DNA of 64,000 bases from Avipropionibacterium sp050157065 (GTDB lineage Bacteria > Actinomycetota > Actinomycetes > Propionibacteriales > Propionibacteriaceae). Numbering within the stretch: the stretch's first letter is position 1; the number at the start of each line of letters is the position of its first letter. The notes beneath the pieces were generated by a model. The model saw nothing but the letters and a program-made list of their open reading frames with translations, had not been told where the DNA came from and made no database searches. Below, piece after piece: positions 1 to 8,889 of this stretch. Position numbers and translations under genes: made by a program. The stretch lies in NCBI GenBank assembly GCA_050157065.1, contig CP189573.1; one strand, given 5' to 3'.

Positions 1-151
1 CGAGCACCTCAACTTCTGCGTCGGCAACGCGATCAAGTACTTGTGGCGTGCCGGGTTGAAGGGCGACGCACTGACCGATCTCCGCAAGGCGCGCTGGTAC
101 GTCGACCGCGAGATCGTCCGCCTCGAACAGGAGGCGAAGACCCGTGACTGA
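1..151 (+). CDS. DUF3310-family phage protein, C-terminal part
   Basis: The gene enters from the left edge and is read from base 2. The visible 49 residues contain the family signature: a His near the start, a GNAIKYLWRAG block, then DLRKARWYVDREI. DUF3310 proteins are small and common in early regions of tailed phages; their biochemical role is not firmly known, though some are called nucleotide-kinase-like. Its stop overlaps the GTG start of the next gene, so the two are probably translationally coupled. The family call is good; function is open. Confidence 0.75.
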   Translation, partial: EHLNFCVGNAIKYLWRAGLKGDALTDLRKARWYVDREIVRLEQEAKTRD

Positions 152-461
152 ATCAATGTTCGACGACTACCCCGGCACCGACGAACCCGAACCGTCCGTC
201 GACCCGTACGACGGGCTCGGCCACGACGCCCGGCTGACCGCGAAGCGACGCGACCAGATCGCCCAAGGCATCCACCCCGCCACCGGGCTCATGATCATCC
301 GCGACACCGACCGGACCTGTGCCGACTGCAAACACCTGTGGTTCAAGCAGAACCGGACATTCAAGGGCTGGAAGTGCCAGGTCGCAGCGAAGCACGGCAA
401 CCACGGGCCCGACATGCGCAAGTCGTGGCCGGCGTGCATCCGATGGGAGCCGAAGCCATGA
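144..461 (+). CDS. Small cysteine-containing phage protein
   Basis: A 105-residue early-region protein of unknown function. The N-terminal 30 residues are acidic (Asp/Glu/Pro rich). The C-terminal half has a CADCKHL motif followed by two spaced cysteines (near residues 79 and 99), suggesting a small zinc-binding fold. The GTG start overlaps the upstream stop; an ATG four codons later is an alternative. It overlaps the next gene by 4 bp, so it belongs to a tightly packed early operon. I do not recognise the family. Confidence 0.6.
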   Translation: MTESMFDDYPGTDEPEPSVDPYDGLGHDARLTAKRRDQIAQGIHPATGLMIIRDTDRTCADCKHLWFKQNRTFKGWKCQVAAKHGNHGPDMRKSWPACIRWEPKP

Positions 462-721
462 CGTTCACCGCCGCAGACTTCGCAACACTCGCCGCGCTCG
501 ACTTCCCCACCGAGTGCACCGAGAAGAACTGCACGAAACGCGTCGCCCGGCAGGCCCACTGCCCGAACTGCGGCCGCATCATCGTCGGCCCCACCTGTCT
601 CCCCCACGCCCGCAAGACCAACCGGCGGCTCCACTGCCTGGCGCAGGCCGGATATCTCCTCGCCTGCCGCCCGTGCGGGCACATCAACCAGCCCACCGAC
701 CTCGCATGGAGGACCCTATGA
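458..721 (+). CDS. Small zinc-ribbon-like phage protein
   Basis: An 87-residue protein rich in cysteine and histidine: two Cys in TECTEKNC, then CPNCGR, then a Cys-Leu-Pro-His segment and a C-terminal CRPCGH. The paired CxxC motifs suggest a zinc ribbon or treble clef, possibly a DNA- or protein-binding adaptor. ATG start inside the previous stop and ATGA overlap with the next gene place it in the early operon. Function unknown. Confidence 0.6.
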   Translation: MTFTAADFATLAALDFPTECTEKNCTKRVARQAHCPNCGRIIVGPTCLPHARKTNRRLHCLAQAGYLLACRPCGHINQPTDLAWRTL

Positions 722-864
722 ACACCTGCCCGCCGGCGCACAAATCCTGCGGCACCACGACCAGCGGCCACACCTGCTGGAAGAACACCGGACACCCAGG
801 CGCCCACTCCTGCATCTGCTACCTCACCTGGCCAGCCGTCGAATCGGCCGGGGCCCAATCATGA
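718..864 (+). CDS. Short Cys/His-rich phage protein
   Basis: A 48-residue product with five cysteines and three histidines, including a CICY motif. Its start overlaps the previous stop (ATGA) and its end overlaps the next gene by 4 bp, and this conserved stop/start spacing is the main support that it is real. It may be a tiny zinc-binding peptide. No family recognised. Confidence 0.5.
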   Translation: MNTCPPAHKSCGTTTSGHTCWKNTGHPGAHSCICYLTWPAVESAGAQS

Positions 865-1709
865 CGATGCTCCCGCCGCCACTCCCCACCCACCTGGACC
901 AGCGCCGACCCGACGCCGCAGCCAGGGTCGCCACCGAATACCTCGACATCGTGACACGCGCGATCGTGGAACACCCCCGCTCCCAACAAACCCAGATCGG
1001 CCCGTCCGAGATCGGTGATCCCTGCTCCCGCCGCATCGGCTACAAACTCCTCAACACCGCAGAGAAGGACCAGGCACCGAACTGGAAGGCAACGATCGGC
1101 ACCGGCACACACATGTGGTTGGAGACCGCGTTCGACGCCGACAACACCAAGATCAACACCAGCATGCCGCTCGGCCAGGAACGGTGGCTGATCGAGACCC
1201 GCGTCAACGTCGGCACCATCGACGGGCTCGGCGACATCACCGGCTCGTGCGACCTGTACGACCGGTGGACCGGGACCGTCATCGACCACAAGACCGTCGG
1301 CCCCACCCAACTCACCAAGTACCGCAAGAACGGGCCCGGCCAGCAGTACCGCACCCAAGCGCACCTGTACGGCCGCGGCTGGCAGCGCGCAGGCCTGCCC
1401 GTCGACCACGTCATGATCGCGTTCCTGCCACGCAACGGCGAACTCGCCGACGCGTACATGTGGTCAGAACCGTACGACGAGCAGGTCGCCGTTGACGGGC
1501 TGAACAGGCTCGCCGGGATCCACCTCGCCACCACTGCGCTCGGTACCGCGGCGCTCGGGCACCTGCCCACCGTCGAGGCCTATTGCTCGTTCTGCCCGTT
1601 CTTCCGTCCGGGCTCCACAGACCTCGCCGCCGGGTGTCCCGGCGACGACACGGTCATCGACCAGATGGCCACCAACCAACACCAGCAGCTCGCCGGCCTC
1701 GTCGGCTGA
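861..1709 (+). CDS. PD-(D/E)XK exonuclease, RecB/Cas4-like
   Basis: A 282-residue nuclease of the kind phages use for recombination and DNA end processing. The core is visible: SEIGDPCSRR near the N-terminus, a GSCDLY strand carrying the first catalytic Asp (about residue 130), and VIDHKT with the Asp-x-Lys pair about 12 residues later, followed by a Q-x-x-x-Y helix. An N-terminal Cys and a C-terminal CSFCPFF...GC cluster fit the iron-sulfur cluster of Cas4/AddB-like enzymes. It sits before a protein that resembles the single-strand-binding partners found next to such nucleases. The fold is convincing; the exact role is inferred. Confidence 0.8.
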   Translation: MTMLPPPLPTHLDQRRPDAAARVATEYLDIVTRAIVEHPRSQQTQIGPSEIGDPCSRRIGYKLLNTAEKDQAPNWKATIGTGTHMWLETAFDADNTKINTSMPLGQERWLIETRVNVGTIDGLGDITGSCDLYDRWTGTVIDHKTVGPTQLTKYRKNGPGQQYRTQAHLYGRGWQRAGLPVDHVMIAFLPRNGELADAYMWSEPYDEQVAVDGLNRLAGIHLATTALGTAALGHLPTVEAYCSFCPFFRPGSTDLAAGCPGDDTVIDQMATNQHQQLAGLVG

Positions 1710-1751
1710 CCGAGCACCATCGCGCAGACGCGCAGAAACCGGAGAAACACA

Positions 1752-2532
1752 ATGTCCACACCCACTGCAGACCAGGTCCTCATGGGAGGCGGCGGCGCCC
1801 CGGCCGGGAAGATCGACATCGGCCAGCCGATCGCCGGCCGGATCCTCGAGGTGTCCGCCCCGTACCAGGAACGCGACTACGACCCCAAGAACCCAGGCAG
1901 CGGCGATCTGAAGTTCTTCAAGAACGGCAACCCGATCCTCACGTTCTTCATCGACCTCGCCACCGACCAGCGGTCACCCGAGATCGAGGACGACGACGGC
2001 ACCCGCCGCGTCTACATGGACGGCGCCCGCATCAAGAAAGCGGTCAAGGCCGCCGTGCAGGCCGCGGGCGCGAACGGGCTGACCGTCGGCTCGTACCTGG
2101 CGATCGAGTGCACCCACTACGACGAGCCGAATGACCGCCGATCGGGGAAGAACTACCAGGTTCGGTACACGCCCGGTGCGCCGCCGGCGAACGACGTGCT
2201 GATGGGTGACCAGCAGACCGGGGAGATCCCTGCCCAGCAGGCACAGCAGGCGTACGTACGCACAGCCGCCGCAGCAGCAGCCGGTGCAGCAGTACGAGCC
2301 CGCAGCGCCGCAGGCGCAGCAGCAGTATGCACAGCCGCAGCAGCAGGGGTACCCGGCCCACCAGCCCGGGTATGCCCAGCCCACGCCCACACCGCCACAG
2401 CCCTCTCAGCAGGCCCCGGCGCCACAACAGCCTGCACCGGCTGCACCGGCCGGGCCCACCCCGGAGCAGATCGCCGCCGTTCGTGCGGCCGGGCTCGACC
2501 CGGCCGTCGTGTTCCCCGGATACCAGGGCTGA
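1752..2532 (+). pseudogene. Phage recombination-region protein with Gln/Pro-rich tail, frameshifted
   Basis: The first 167 residues form a compact domain of unknown family that follows the Cas4-like nuclease, so a single-strand-binding or recombination role is possible. The frame is lost at 2252-2259, where GTAC is present twice in a row. Removing one copy gives 258 residues with a C-terminal Gln/Pro/Tyr-rich tail (QPPQQQPVQQYEP type) ending in an LDPAVVFPGY motif, as in many ssDNA-binding proteins with flexible tails. As written, translation runs to 2600 in the wrong frame. ATG start with a purine-rich leader. The frameshift is certain from the sequence; function is not. Confidence 0.75.
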
Positions 2533-2533
2533 C

Positions 2534-2932
2534 ATGGACCTCACCCCACGCGTCTGGCGAAAGGCAGACCTCGACGACTCGTCGAGCGACCCGACGCTGA
2601 CACCCGAAGGTCCGGCCCGCCGGGGCGCCAACATCGTCTGTTCCGACCTGATCGCGCCCCACAAGCCGTCGATGCACTACCCGGTGATCGACCTCGACAT
2701 CCCCGTCACGCTCATTCCCTCATCCACACCTGGCCACTCACACCTGTACATCGACACCGCCGCCGTCCCTTGGGACAAGTTCGTCGACGTCCTGCAAGCG
2801 CTCGCGCACGCAGGGATCGTCGAACAGGGCTACGCCGATGCGTCCGTCAGGCGTGGCTACAGCGCGGTCCGGCTGCCGTGGATCAAGAAGAAGACCACTC
2901 CCGCCTCTACCGAAGGGAAACCGACGCCATGA
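2534..2932 (+). CDS. Conserved phage protein, early region
   Basis: A 132-residue protein of unknown function in the early operon. It shows no transmembrane segment or obvious catalytic motif; the middle has the Val/Ile-rich pattern of a beta-sheet fold and the C-terminus is basic (IKKKTTP). Its start lies just after the restored stop of the upstream gene at 2532, which supports the corrected frame of that gene. It overlaps the next gene by 4 bp. Confidence 0.55.
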   Translation: MDLTPRVWRKADLDDSSSDPTLTPEGPARRGANIVCSDLIAPHKPSMHYPVIDLDIPVTLIPSSTPGHSHLYIDTAAVPWDKFVDVLQALAHAGIVEQGYADASVRRGYSAVRLPWIKKKTTPASTEGKPTP

Positions 2933-3303
2933 CCACCCAACCCGAGCCCGGCCAGACACGGCCGTTCGCCGACTGGATCCGCGAATACAACCGTGGCCAA
3001 CTCCACGACGAGATCTCCCACGCGCTGCAGGAGCTCGCCACCGCGGTGAAGGACCACCAGAAGGCCGGCACCATCACCGTGACGGTCAAGATTGAACCGC
3101 TCAAGGACAACAGCGACGTCCTCAAGGTGTCCGACAAGGTCACCACCAAGGTGCCCCAACCGGACAGGAAGGCGGCGATCTACTTCGCCGACGCCGACGG
3201 CAACCTTCGCCGCGACAACCCCAACCAGCCATCCATCCCCGGCACAGTCCGCGCCGTCCCCAACTCGGGCGACGACGTACCCAGAAAGGTCAACGAACGA
3301 TGA
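2929..3303 (+). CDS. Phage protein upstream of DUF2303 gene
   Basis: A 124-residue protein with an N-terminal helical part (DWIREYNRGQLHDEISHALQ) and a beta-rich middle (TITVTVKI). It directly precedes and overlaps the DUF2303 gene, a pairing I would expect in actinophage early regions. A helical N-terminus followed by a sheet suggests a small partner protein. No catalytic motif is visible, so function is not assigned. Confidence 0.6.
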   Translation: MTTQPEPGQTRPFADWIREYNRGQLHDEISHALQELATAVKDHQKAGTITVTVKIEPLKDNSDVLKVSDKVTTKVPQPDRKAAIYFADADGNLRRDNPNQPSIPGTVRAVPNSGDDVPRKVNER

Positions 3304-4154
3304 GTGAATACCGCACCGAAGCCGAAGCCGTCACCGCCACCGTCCTCGCAGGAACCGACCCGACGTACCTCGAAACTGGGGTCCGCGAGGTGCTGCTGCA
3401 CCGCGACGCCACCGGCCAGCCGTACCTGATCGACACCGAAACATTCCAGTCCGCCCCGGCACGGACCCGCCGCGACGTGGTCGTCGAAGACGTCGCCAGC
3501 TTCAAGTGCTACTGGGCACGCCAAGAGACCGACGAGCTCCCGATGGCGCCGGAGATCTGGGCCAACCGGACAACGCGGACCATCACCGCGATCTTCAACC
3601 CCAGCACCAGCCACGCCCCCGCCTGGGGAGACCACACCTGCACACTCCGACTCCAACTGTCACCCGAATGGATGGCGTGGACCGAGATGTCGGGACAGTT
3701 CTACCCGCAGGTCAGGTTCTCCGAGTTCCTCGAGGACCACCTCGCCGACGTCCAGGCGCCGGCGGCCGCCGACATGCTCGAGCTCGCACAAGAGTTCCAG
3801 GCAACGAACAAAGTCACGTTCGAGTCGTCGCACCGCAACAGCGACGGCACCCGCCGGGCCGTCTACAAGGACGACCTGAAGGCGTCCGGTGGGAAGGGGG
3901 CGATCGACATCCCTGAACGGATCACCCTCGCGCTCCGCCCGTTCGTCGGGTCACCGCGGTTCGAAGTCGGCGCCTGGTTCCGGTTCCGCATTACCAGTGA
4001 CGGGCTGGTCCTGGCGATCAAGCTCGACCAGCCGGACGCGGTCCTCGACGCCGCGTTCGACGAGATCGGTCTGCAGCTGACCGAGCTGGCGCCGGTGCTC
4101 CACGGCCGTGTCGCCACCGAGGGCCACGGGCTGCAGGTGTTCACCACGGACTGA
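3300..4154 (+). CDS. DUF2303 family phage protein (YfdQ-like)
   Basis: A 284-residue protein with the DUF2303 pattern: a central WMAWTEMSGQ segment, an EFLEDH motif, an ELAQEFQATNKVTFES block, and a C-terminal LRPFVGSPRF...VGAWFRFR strand set. YfdQ-like proteins occur in early regions of phages and prophages and have no settled function. The ATG overlaps the previous stop. A strong hairpin follows the stop, so this may close the first early transcript. Confidence 0.75.
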   Translation: MSEYRTEAEAVTATVLAGTDPTYLETGVREVLLHRDATGQPYLIDTETFQSAPARTRRDVVVEDVASFKCYWARQETDELPMAPEIWANRTTRTITAIFNPSTSHAPAWGDHTCTLRLQLSPEWMAWTEMSGQFYPQVRFSEFLEDHLADVQAPAAADMLELAQEFQATNKVTFESSHRNSDGTRRAVYKDDLKASGGKGAIDIPERITLALRPFVGSPRFEVGAWFRFRITSDGLVLAIKLDQPDAVLDAAFDEIGLQLTELAPVLHGRVATEGHGLQVFTTD

Positions 4155-4166
4155 CGTGCAGCCACT

Positions 4167-4194
4167 CGTCCACACGCCTCACCGGGTGTGGACG
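4167..4194 (+). terminator. Stem-loop after the DUF2303 gene
   Basis: CGTCCACAC (4167-4175) pairs perfectly with GTGTGGACG (4186-4194) around a 10-base loop, with weaker extension on both sides. It lies in the 86-bp gap after a gene end. No U-tract follows, so termination is likely partial or the hairpin protects the 3' end. Confidence 0.45.
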
Positions 4195-4240
4195 GGTGCA
4201 GCCCGTCAGACCACACCACTACCCAGGAGACCAGCTGATC

Positions 4241-4717
4241 ATGGATGACCCACGAATCACCCGAGCACGCGAGGTACTGGCCGCGCCAATCCGGGGCGAC
4301 CACGAGTCTGAGGCCGCACGGGCCGCAATGCTCGACCTGCTGGCCGTGATCGCCGACCACCGGGCGGTGATGGACACCCAACAAGAAAAGTGGATCCGGG
4401 AACAGAGCCGCGCACAGGCTGCCGAAGCCGGTTTGAGGGCCACGCAGACGGCCCTGCGCGAGGCGTTGAAGAGCAGCCCGAGCGCACTCCAACGGCTGCA
4501 GCTCGATGCCGTGGTGGCCGACCGGGACCAACTATGGCCGGCCGAACACGCCCTGGGACTCGTCCGCGCCGAGCTGCGCGCCGAGGCGTTCATTCGCGAT
4601 GCCGAGGGTCGGTCAATCACCCCGGCTGACTTGTTCGCGCTCGCTGCGACCTTCACCGTCGAGTGGGTCGCCCAGGTCGTTCGAGACCGGGATGCCCGAT
4701 CGGGTGATCAGTCATGA
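4241..4717 (+). CDS. Helical phage protein, unknown function
   Basis: A 158-residue protein predicted to be almost all helix (Ala/Arg/Glu rich, heptad-like spacing from about residue 45 to 100), so probably a coiled coil. No catalytic motif, signal or membrane segment is visible. It starts with ATG preceded by an AGGAGA Shine-Dalgarno at 4225-4230 and overlaps the next gene by 4 bp. Confidence 0.5.
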   Translation: MDDPRITRAREVLAAPIRGDHESEAARAAMLDLLAVIADHRAVMDTQQEKWIREQSRAQAAEAGLRATQTALREALKSSPSALQRLQLDAVVADRDQLWPAEHALGLVRAELRAEAFIRDAEGRSITPADLFALAATFTVEWVAQVVRDRDARSGDQS

Positions 4718-4923
4718 CGGCCGAGTACCGGATCACGTTCACGATCGAGCGTGCCGCGGACGACTCGGACGACTGGCAGGAGGTCGGGTTCGGATCGTCC
4801 GGCGCGTGGCACAGCATCGACTCAGCCGAGCACGACATGGGCTCGATCATCAGCAGCCGGTCATGGGAGACCGAGCCGGGGATGCCTGATCCGGGCGAGC
4901 TCGAATCGGGCGATCCGGAATGA
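4714..4923 (+). CDS. Small acidic phage protein
   Basis: A 69-residue acidic protein (many Asp, Glu and Ser) beginning with a beta-hairpin-like MTAEYRITFTIER. Stop and start overlap both neighbours by 4 bp, which is the main evidence that it is translated. No family recognised. Confidence 0.5.
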   Translation: MTAEYRITFTIERAADDSDDWQEVGFGSSGAWHSIDSAEHDMGSIISSRSWETEPGMPDPGELESGDPE

Positions 4924-5201
4924 CCTGCCCAGAATGCGGCGCGCCCTGCCACCGTGACAGCTGCGAGGACGGCCACCACGACGTCGGCCACTGCTTGTGC
5001 CCAGCCGGGCACCGCTGGACAGCCGAATGCGGCCACCATGCCGGCCCATGGACATGCACCAAACCAGCCAGACACAACGACGGGCGCCACTACCAACGCG
5101 CCCCAGCCCAGCCCGTCGACACCATCGCCTCCTGGCAAGACGACGGCCACGTCGTCCTGGTCAAAGCCAGCCCCACACCACTCCAACCAGCCCTGTTCTG
5201 A
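4920..5201 (+). CDS. Small Cys/His-rich zinc-finger-like protein
   Basis: A 93-residue protein with clustered metal-ligand residues in its first 50 positions: CPECGAPC, then HRDSC, GHCLC, CGHH and CTK. This spacing suggests two small zinc-binding knuckles. The C-terminal 40 residues are polar. Placed right before the primase-helicase, it could be a DNA-binding accessory, but that is only context. Confidence 0.5.
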   Translation: MTCPECGAPCHRDSCEDGHHDVGHCLCPAGHRWTAECGHHAGPWTCTKPARHNDGRHYQRAPAQPVDTIASWQDDGHVVLVKASPTPLQPALF

Positions 5202-5212
5202 AACGAAACCAG

Positions 5213-7679
5213 ATGACCACCATCGTCGCCGCAGCCATCGCCTGGTACGAAGCCGGATGCATGCCCGTCCCCACCGCCCTCGACGGCTCAAAAATGCCCG
5301 CCATCCCCTGGAAGGGCTACCAGAACGAACGACCCGACCTCCCCACCGTCCTCAGCCTGTTCACCCGCCCCACCGACGGCCTCGGCATCATCACCGGCCC
5401 CGCCAGCAACAACACGCTCATGCTCGAGCTCGAAGGCCGAGCCGTCGACGCAGGCATGGACCACCACCTCGCCCAGATCTTCCACGACCACGCCCTCGAC
5501 GCCCTGTGGGCCAAGATCAACAGCTACAGCGAAACCACACCGTCCGGTGGGATCCACTGGTACGTCCGCGTCGACGGCGACGAGCTGCCCGGCAACCAGA
5601 AACTCGCCCGCCGGCCAGCCACCCCCGACGAGCTCACCATCAACCCGAAGGAGAAACTGAAGGTCCTCGCCGAAACCCGCGGCCGCGGCGGCTTCTCCGT
5701 CGTCGCACCCTCCCACGGACGCACCCACCCCACCGGCCAACCCTGGACCGCCACCCACGGCACACCGGCCGACATCCCCACACTCACCACCGACGAACTC
5801 GACGCAGTCCTCATCCTGTTCGGCATGCTCGACCAAACCCCCGACATCGACACCAGCACAACACAGCCGATCGGCACCACCCGCACCGACGGAGACCCAC
5901 TCCGCCCCGGCGACGACTACAACACGCGCGCCACCTGGACCGACATCCTCACCCCGCACGGCTGGAAACCCGCCAAGAAACTCGGCCGCGCAATCGGGTG
6001 GGTCAGACCCGGGAAGACCGATCCCGGCATCTCAGCGACCACCGGACGCAACGACGCCGACAACCTGTACGTGTTCTCGAGCTCCACCGAATTCGAGCAG
6101 GAGAAGCCGTACAGCAAGTTCGGGGCATACGCAGTCCTCGAGCATGGCGGGGACCACGCCGACGCTGCCCGCGCGCTCCGCGCAGCAGGCTACGGCGACC
6201 CGTCCGCCGACGGTGACGGCAACGCTGCTGTCCTCACCCTCACCCAACACGCCGGCGGTAACCAGCCCAACCCCGTCGACGGGACATCCGCGCTCAAGAT
6301 CGACATCGTCGGATCCGACATCCCCCAAGCCCACACCACCAGCCTCACCGACCAGGGCAACGCGGACCTCCTCGTCGAGCTCCACGGCCACACAATGCGC
6401 TGGGTCGCCGCCCGCGGCCAATGGCTCCACTGGACGGGAACCCACTGGCAATGGTCAGACGACGACGGCGAAGTCATCCAGCACGCAGCCCACACCATCC
6501 GCGCGATCCACGACACCACCGATCCCGTCAAGAAACACAAGACCAGGTCACTGTCGCGCCGCGGCCTCGAAGCCATGGTCCGCCTCGCCAGAGCCAACCC
6601 CGCCATCCGCGTCACCCCCGACCAGCTCGACGCCGACCCCTGGGTGCTCAACACGCCCGGCGGACTCGTCAACCTCCGCGACGGAACCATCCGACCAACC
6701 AAACCCGTCGACCTCTGCACCCGAATCACACAAGTCGACGTCGACTACACCCCCCCCAACCCGATGGCTCGAATTCCTCGACGACACCTTCAACAGCGAC
6801 CAAGCCATGATCGGCTTCTTCCGACGCCTCGTCGGCTACGCCGCCTGCGGTGAAGTCCTCGCCCACGTCCTCCCGTTCCTCCATGGCGCAGGCGGCAACG
6901 GCAAGAGCGTCGCCCAGGACACCACCGTCGCGATCCTCGGCACCTACGCGTCCACCTCACCGCCCCAATTCCTGATGGCCGGGAAGAACGACGAATCCGC
7001 AATCGCACGCCTCGCCGGGCTCCGCCTCGTCACCTGCTCCGAAGTCACCCAGTCCGCACGATTCGACGAGGCGAAGGTGAAACTCCTCACCGGCGGCGAC
7101 CTCATCACTGCACGCTTCCTGTACGGCCGCCACTTCACCTTCACCCCGACAGCGAAACTGTGGCTCGCCGGGAACCACCAGCCACGCGTCGAGGCGGGCG
7201 GGGACAGCTTCTGGCGCCGCCTCAGACTCGTCCCATTCACACACACTGTACCCGCAGAGAAACGCGTGGAAGGGCTCACCAAGAAGCTCGTCCACGACGA
7301 AGGGCCCAAGATCCTCGGCTGGATCATCCAAGGCTGCCTTGAGTACCAGCGGACGGGTCTTGCCGAACCTGACCAGGTGATGGCGGCGACAGCCAAGTAC
7401 GCCGAGGAAGAGGATGCGCTCGCCCGGTTCGTCGGAGAACGCATCATGCTCGGCGGGGGCGACATGGCCCGCGAGAACACCGCCGCAGTCCGCAAGGCTT
7501 ACAGCTCCTGGTGCCGCGACGAAGGCGAAACCGAGGTGTCGCCCCAGGTGTTCGGCCGCGAGCTCCGCACCCGCTGGGGCATCCAGTCGACCCGATCGAA
7601 CGGGCAGCGCTTCTACACCGGCATGACGCTCTACGCCGACCCCGACGAAGAGACTGAAGAGTCGTGGTGGCAGCGATGA
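5213..7679 (+). pseudogene. Phage primase-helicase (prim-pol + D5/SF3 ATPase), frameshifted
   Basis: A bifunctional replication protein, 821 residues after correction. The N-terminal 220 residues look like a primase-polymerase domain (ITGPASNN, SGGIHWYVR, GRGGFSVVAPS). The middle holds a D5-type linker, and the C-terminal half is an SF3 ATPase with Walker A HGAGGNGKS (7th residue region after FLHG, about 6884-6910) and a WLAGNHQPR sensor. The frame breaks in a run of eight C at 6750-6757; seven C restores DYTPPTRWLEFL, the usual join. The two halves are otherwise undamaged. It could be a sequencing miscount or a real lesion; the tract is a slippage-prone site. It is followed by the GTGACC repeat region, a likely origin. 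Confidence 0.85.
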
Positions 7680-7704
7680 ACACCCAACAAGGAGGAACCC
7701 CACT

Positions 7705-7923
7705 ATGCCCAGCCGCTACGAACTCAACCCCAAGCTCGACCGTCTCCGCGCCGTCCTGGCGAAGGCTGAACGCAAGCTCCACCTCGCCCAACCGATCCGC
7801 AGCGCAGACCTGTACGCCGAGGCAGAACGTGCCGTGGATGCGCTCGTCGAGCGCTACCAGCGGATCACCGACGAGGCCGAAGCGACCCATCCCGACCGTC
7901 AACGCCTCCGGATCCAACAGTGA
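7705..7923 (+). CDS. Small helical phage protein
   Basis: A 72-residue, highly charged, helical protein (LDRLRAVLAKAERKL) with a good AAGGAGGA ribosome site at 7689-7696. It lies between the helicase gene and the GTGACC repeat cluster, whose first copy overlaps its last codons. A replication accessory or origin-binding role is conceivable from position only. Confidence 0.5.
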   Translation: MPSRYELNPKLDRLRAVLAKAERKLHLAQPIRSADLYAEAERAVDALVERYQRITDEAEATHPDRQRLRIQQ

Positions 7924-8120
7924 CCGTAGTGACCATCCAGTGACCAGGAAGAACGGCTTCGGTCACTGCCTCAAACCGCATGGGGCCGCCGTAGAACGCC
8001 CATCAGTGACCACAGTGACCATGTTTTACACATCCTCCCTATTAAGATACGCACGCGTGCACGCCCAGGCAGGGGTAGCCGGACTCTTGCAGGCCCGGTC
8101 ACTGTGGTCACTTCGGTCAC
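7920..8120. repeat. GTGACC/GGTCAC repeat cluster, candidate phage replication origin
   Basis: Nine copies of one hexamer lie in 200 bp. Forward GTGACC starts at 7920, 7929, 7940, 8006 and 8015; reverse GGTCAC starts at 7961, 8097, 8106 and 8115. The pairs 7920/7929 and 8006/8015 and the triplet 8097/8106/8115 are spaced by exactly 9 bp. The 8006-8020 pair and 8097-8120 triplet are inverted copies flanking the AT-richest stretch (TTTTACA...TATTAAGATA) in this part. Such iterons next to a primase-helicase gene fit an origin or a regulator binding region. No gene is seen in 7924-8142. Confidence 0.6.
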
Positions 8121-8142
8121 TGCCCATCCCAGGCGGTGCCAG

Positions 8143-8616
8143 ATGACCGCCCAGGACTCACTCATCCCCGCCACCGAACCAGCACGCAAAGCCCGGTTCG
8201 TCGGACCAGACCGGCGCACCCTCACCCACCAACTCCGCGCCGCCGGCCAACTCGACACCCGCGACCACCGCTGCCACACCTGCCGCACCCCAATCCTCAC
8301 CGGCGACGACGCCGACATTTGCGCCTGGCCCGCAACCGTCGACCTGCTCCCACTCACCCCACTCGGCGAAGCGCTCGCCCAGATCGACGGACGCCACACG
8401 TACACGATCGACCGGCCCGCCGGCCTCATCCGACTCCGGATCCGCCGACGCCGCTCCTGGACCATCCGGGCCCGCCCGGCCGGCCAGTCGAAGCGATGGG
8501 CCCCGTACGACGTCGTCGCCGCCCACAACTGCACCCCAACCCCTGACGCGCTCGTCGCCCCATCAACGCTCATCCGCGCCCGCACCGCCAACACCGCCGG
8601 CCCGCCACCGTTCTGA
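8143..8616 (+). CDS. Phage protein with CxxC motif
   Basis: A 157-residue basic protein of unknown family. A single CHTCRTP motif near residue 44 and a later Cys suggest a metal site; the rest is Arg/Pro rich. The ATG follows the repeat cluster with only 22 bp between. No membrane segment or signal peptide is visible. Confidence 0.5.
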   Translation: MTAQDSLIPATEPARKARFVGPDRRTLTHQLRAAGQLDTRDHRCHTCRTPILTGDDADICAWPATVDLLPLTPLGEALAQIDGRHTYTIDRPAGLIRLRIRRRRSWTIRARPAGQSKRWAPYDVVAAHNCTPTPDALVAPSTLIRARTANTAGPPPF

Positions 8617-8631
8617 CCTCGAGGAGACCCG

Positions 8632-8889
8632 ATGCCCGACTTTCCGCACCGCACCCGATCCAACCGGCCACCCGACCGCCAGCTCGCACCGCCGCCCGTG
8701 CCACGAATCCGCACCATGACGCTCACCCCGGGCGAACCCGTCCCCTGCGACGACCTGTGTCCGTCCTGCCACAACCCGTCCATGATCGCCATCCCGGCTT
8801 ACCTGATGACCGACCACGGGCTGCACCACATCGCCACCCACGTGTCATGCCTGGACTGCGACACCGACCTCGAGGAAGATCACCAGTGA
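8632..8889 (+). CDS. Small zinc-ribbon-like protein
   Basis: An 85-residue protein with two CxxC pairs, CPSC near residue 43 and CLDC near residue 73, plus several His between them, a typical zinc-ribbon layout. A GAGGAGA ribosome site precedes the ATG. It overlaps the next gene by 4 bp. Probably a nucleic-acid or protein-binding adaptor; function unknown. Confidence 0.55.
   Translation: MPDFPHRTRSNRPPDRQLAPPPVPRIRTMTLTPGEPVPCDDLCPSCHNPSMIAIPAYLMTDHGLHHIATHVSCLDCDTDLEEDHQ

Noticed and set aside
6750..6757. C8 tract considered as a programmed frameshift in the primase-helicase gene
   Set aside because: Phage primase-helicases of this type are made as one frame, and a single extra C in a homopolymer is explained more simply by slippage or miscounting; I keep it in the lesion list.
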